A DNA stretch of 64,000 nucleotides from Gibbula magus (Eukaryota; Mollusca; Gastropoda; Trochida; Trochidae). Where the stretch lies: assembly GCA_936450465.1 (NCBI GenBank), contig OW388296.1:34576086-34640085 (forward strand). Reading direction: 5' to 3'. Shown here in pieces: positions 60,267-64,000 of this stretch (its first letter is position 1; the number at the start of each line of letters is the position of its first letter). A model generated the notes under the pieces. That model was given only the letters and a program-made list of their open reading frames with translations, did no database searches and had not been told where the DNA came from. Position numbers and translations under genes: made by a program.

Positions 60267-63200
60267 CGTCACTTGTGACTATATTTATATTTGTTCTTGA
60301 TTTAATCTTTACGAAAGGCTTTAGTGACAAATTTAGCAAAATTTCAATGGAAAATTAAGAGATCATGCTAATTGTTAAAATGTCAAACAATGACACAGTA
60401 AATAAACTAATAATGACAATGGAACTTGCCATTTGAATATATTTCGAATAAGAACTGTTTCAGCTATGTTTCAACACACAATTTCTTAAATTTCCATTCC
60501 GGAGAGAAGAGAAAAAAACCAATGACATTTCATGCCTGAATCTTAATCAAATTACTATGCATGATACAGACATTTGAATTTACCATACAATTGTAGCAAC
60601 AAACATATTACTTTTGGCCTTTAACAAAATATCAAAATTAATTAGATAAATCAAAGAGAGAACATCACATTAATTCACTACATCCCTAAACTGCACTAAC
60701 ATGTCATTCAAAGGATGTGTGAGATGCTCACAGATGATGAAGAAAGGCAAACATCCCTATCTCCCAACAAGCTGCATATTCCTGTACTCCGAGACCCGAA
60801 AACCACTTGATTACACTATCAGCATGGCTGCAAAAATATCCTGTTTGTGCTAAAATAAACAGAGTCTCAATCAGGCTAATAAAGAGTTTTATCACTTATG
60901 CCTGATAGGTAGGGACAAAGAAGTGATCCTTGGGCAACCCCTCACCTGCTGAAGGAAATCTGCTTACACCAGGATAAGATAGTGGGCCTGATAAGTACTG
61001 AGGACTGAGAGCCTTGAAACCACTTCAGTCTGAGTGTCAACAGATTAACTTGACTTTCTCTGAGCAGATTATCATTGAGAAACTTATAAAGTAATAACAA
61101 AGATGCTTATCTCATAATACCTAGGTTACAGGGTTGAAACAACTTCAGAATGTTCTGTTTTGCCTTGCAATGTATTTTTAGATAGACTGTATCAAATGTA
61201 AAATGCCTAATACTTTGACTCTGAAATACAAATTGACAAAAATATTGAAAAGGAGCCTATTTCTTACATAATCTAATTTTAAGAAATTTGGGTCAACTTT
61301 GAACTTGGACTGTTCTTATTTCTTCCTTCAAGTGGTCATTGACCAAGCAGACCTGCTCACACATACTAATTCATTCATTGGAACTAATGTGTGTCAAAGT
61401 TTTCTTTGTTATCCTTAAGTCAAAGTAATTACCACATTTAAGGACCTTTAAAAACAGGTGTTGCTTCAAAGCAAGAAAAATTCTACCAAGTTTGTTTAAT
61501 TAAGTAAATACCCTTCTACCCTAGGCAATGGATTCACATCTATGTGGGATGTAAGCACAACTGAGAGGAGAGTACCTAGAAAACCTCACACTCATGTGGT
61601 GTTTGGTTTCTCTCAGCTATTGTACCCTGGGTTATCTGGGAACTAAATTCATTAACCCCTGACCTCTGACCTGCCCGTGTCATGGCCTCAGGCAAGGTAT
61701 GCACACTCCAAAATATCAATATCTTCATTTTTCACCTAGGTCACTGACCTGCTGCAGAGTATTAGTTGGGAATCAAAGGATATTTTAATCAAATTGTCAA
61801 TGGCATTGCTTCATAACTAATCAAAAATAAAACCATTTTCTATTCCCTTAGTTCTTGCAGATTGTCTTTAATGTATAGTATATGAACTAAAACTCTTTCA
61901 AAATAAGAGATTTGTCATGTTATGTGATGATCTGCCTTGCCGTGTGACTGGCACTACCTGGTGGGCAGGTCATGTATTTTCCACTGTTTACCTCATATAC
62001 CTCGTGCTTGCTAATGAAATTTCTTGAAGGTGTTTGATAGAGGTTATTCCTTTTGACATGTTGAAGAAATTTGGCAAGTTTTTTAATGGGCATGAGGATT
62101 TTCTGCACATCTGTTCTGATCTGTAATGAAGTAAATACAACGTCCCTGTTTCCTGCTTCGTCACTCGTAAGATATGCACAGGTGAATAGGCTATACCTTC
62201 ACAAACAACACACACCAGGAAATAGTTCCTACACATGTCAGTAGTTAGATTTATTCTCTGTGCATGCTGAGGCTTTAACCCTAGAGAATTTTTCCACAAG
62301 TTTTATATTTAGAAAGTTAGTAAAAACATACATCTAGCCTCTTTTTTTCTTAAAATGGTTATCACACAATACACAAGAGCATGGCTCACATCTCCCCACA
62401 ATCGGCTTTCCGTCCATTACAGCTGTTAATGTCACTAAATTTTATATACAGATTGACTGACTGGACTGATGGACAACTATATATCCCATCTACTTTAGTA
62501 ACTTGTATGATTATTTCTTCTTGAGTTGACACGAATATGGCAACAAGTCCTTTTTAAATATCAATAGACTTCAACCAGAAAATCAATGCTATTTGTTGTA
62601 ATCAATTCTTTAACAAAATATGAAGGGCAACAGCTGTGAGCCCAGTCAAGTTTCCCAAATCCCTGGTTTTACTATTTTCACTAAGATTCCTCTGACTATT
62701 AACAAAACCTTAACATTATATTCATGATAAACAATAAAATAAGGAAATAATGTAAAAAGGTTCAAAGAACTGAAGATCTACATAAATCAACATCTTACAC
62801 AATATTTGAAAATCAATTGCTCAATTCAATTATCTTTTACTTTGTTAGTAAAATCACCTTTGAGACGCTACTTCCTTGGATCAGACAGGCATAAACTTAA
62901 CAATGGCAGTCTACAATAGAACCAAGTTTAGAAAATTACAGCATTGTTGGCCTGCAGATGTTGTGAATAGAAGACTCGCCACAATTGAAAGCTGGAAAAA
63001 AGCTTCAAAGTAACAGAAGGTGGTACAAGGAGTACCACAAGGAGACTCTCTCTCTCCCTCTTTATTTTCATTAGAAGTCACTGAACCACATCACATAAAA
63101 TAAATCTTAATAAAATAAACCATATTTGATTGTTTTCATGCATACATTCCCATAAGAAATATTCTTTTTGAGTACAACAAAGCTGCACTAGAGGTGTGAC

Positions 63201-64000
63201 AATGCAGAAATATGATAATCATCATGATAACTGAGAATGACATCATTTGAAATGATGCATATCATGGCATTATATTTTTAGATATTTTCTTGAAAAATGT
63301 TTAAATTTGGTAGCACATGTATGTATTTTTTACCATCCAAAGAAAAATTTATGTTTTAATTTCTTGTTTTCCCAATGGCAATGTTGTCCAATTGTAACAT
63401 ATAACTCTTTGGTATTGCAGGGGTTAACAGTAGCTTTAAGTGAGTGCATGCAGATTACGCTCATATGAATATGTAATAACGGTATCAGTGAACTACTGAA
63501 TAAAGGTCAAGTTACATTACATGTAATTACAGGATAAATCAGTCAACATCTACCACCGGTTTCTAAATGAATTCCCTCTAGTAAGGAAGTTTTATACATT
63601 ATCACGATTTATGATAATAAAACAATAAATATCCAAACAAATGATTAACAATGTCATGATATGATATCCCACCCAGTAGACTGAAAGTGAAAAGAGGAAA
63701 TATTTCACTTGTCTTGCGGGTTAGATTGAGATCAGAACCTGAACCTTAGGAATTTTATTATTTAATAGGAAATTAAAAGGAAAGTCAAAATACTTGTTCA
63801 AACTCAATCAATTTATTCTATTGCACTAATATTTTTACGAAAAAATAAATCTCAAATATACAACTTTTACTTCACATAAAGTAAATATATAGACATTATC
63901 CATAAATCATAATGGTAAATAAATCTAGAGGGGATCCCAGTTCATCTTTTCAGTGAATCACCTTTTTTATCCATGAAGTAAAAATGTGAACTCACACTCC
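60267..64000. other. AT-rich non-coding stretch
   Basis: No gene, tandem array or TIR pair is recognised to the end of the window. Confidence 0.45.

Larger units (their letters stand above)
41460..64000. other. presumed first RASSF intron; no exon recognised
   Basis: I scanned for the first half of the C1 domain (WCxxCG...IWG...C) and for other protein motifs on both strands and found none. ORFs here lack family signatures. The region is therefore read as intron plus repeats, listed separately. An alternative first exon or an unrelated small gene cannot be excluded without transcript data. Confidence 0.5.

Overview
This window is animal nuclear DNA, AT-rich and dominated by introns and repeats. 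Two conserved metazoan genes can be rebuilt exon by exon. No bacterial operon, CRISPR array, rRNA gene or intact tRNA gene is visible. The dispersed repeats (a tRNA-derived SINE with a GAGT-rich end, 'AAAGGGACATAACTC'-type repeats, foldback elements with CTTAGCGCTAAG arms) and the gene structures fit a marine mollusc, probably a gastropod. The species is inferred, not proven.

Layout. (1) 1-3775: a tRNA-like SINE remnant, then a decayed LINE of the Tx1/L1-like type. The LINE is split by a 926-bp foldback DNA element with TAA target duplications. (2) 3776-5762: non-coding, with a near-perfect 42-bp hairpin and a 300-bp TIR element. (3) 5763-13770 (+): a complete phytanoyl-CoA dioxygenase gene, PHYH. 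It has eight coding exons, 331 predicted residues, an N-terminal PTS2 signal and all iron and 2-oxoglutarate ligands. Its introns hold several mobile elements. (4) 14189-27071: a mobile-element block. A 9.67-kb TIR element (17203-26875) carries nine 295-bp subterminal repeats on one side and about five 116-127-bp repeats on the other. It contains candidate spliced exons and may itself sit inside a TTAAAGG-ended element. (5) 27476-41459 (-): the last six coding exons of a RASSF1/3/5-type Ras-association gene (second half of C1, linker, RA, SARAH). (6) 41460-64000: no convincing exon on either strand. It is most simply the long first intron of the RASSF gene, holding minisatellites, a third SINE copy and a complex tandem repeat element.

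PHYH and RASSF are convergent and functionally unrelated: peroxisomal alpha-oxidation of branched fatty acids versus Ras/Hippo-type signalling. The most unusual content is the 9.67-kb TIR element with its asymmetric arrays and exon-like segments.
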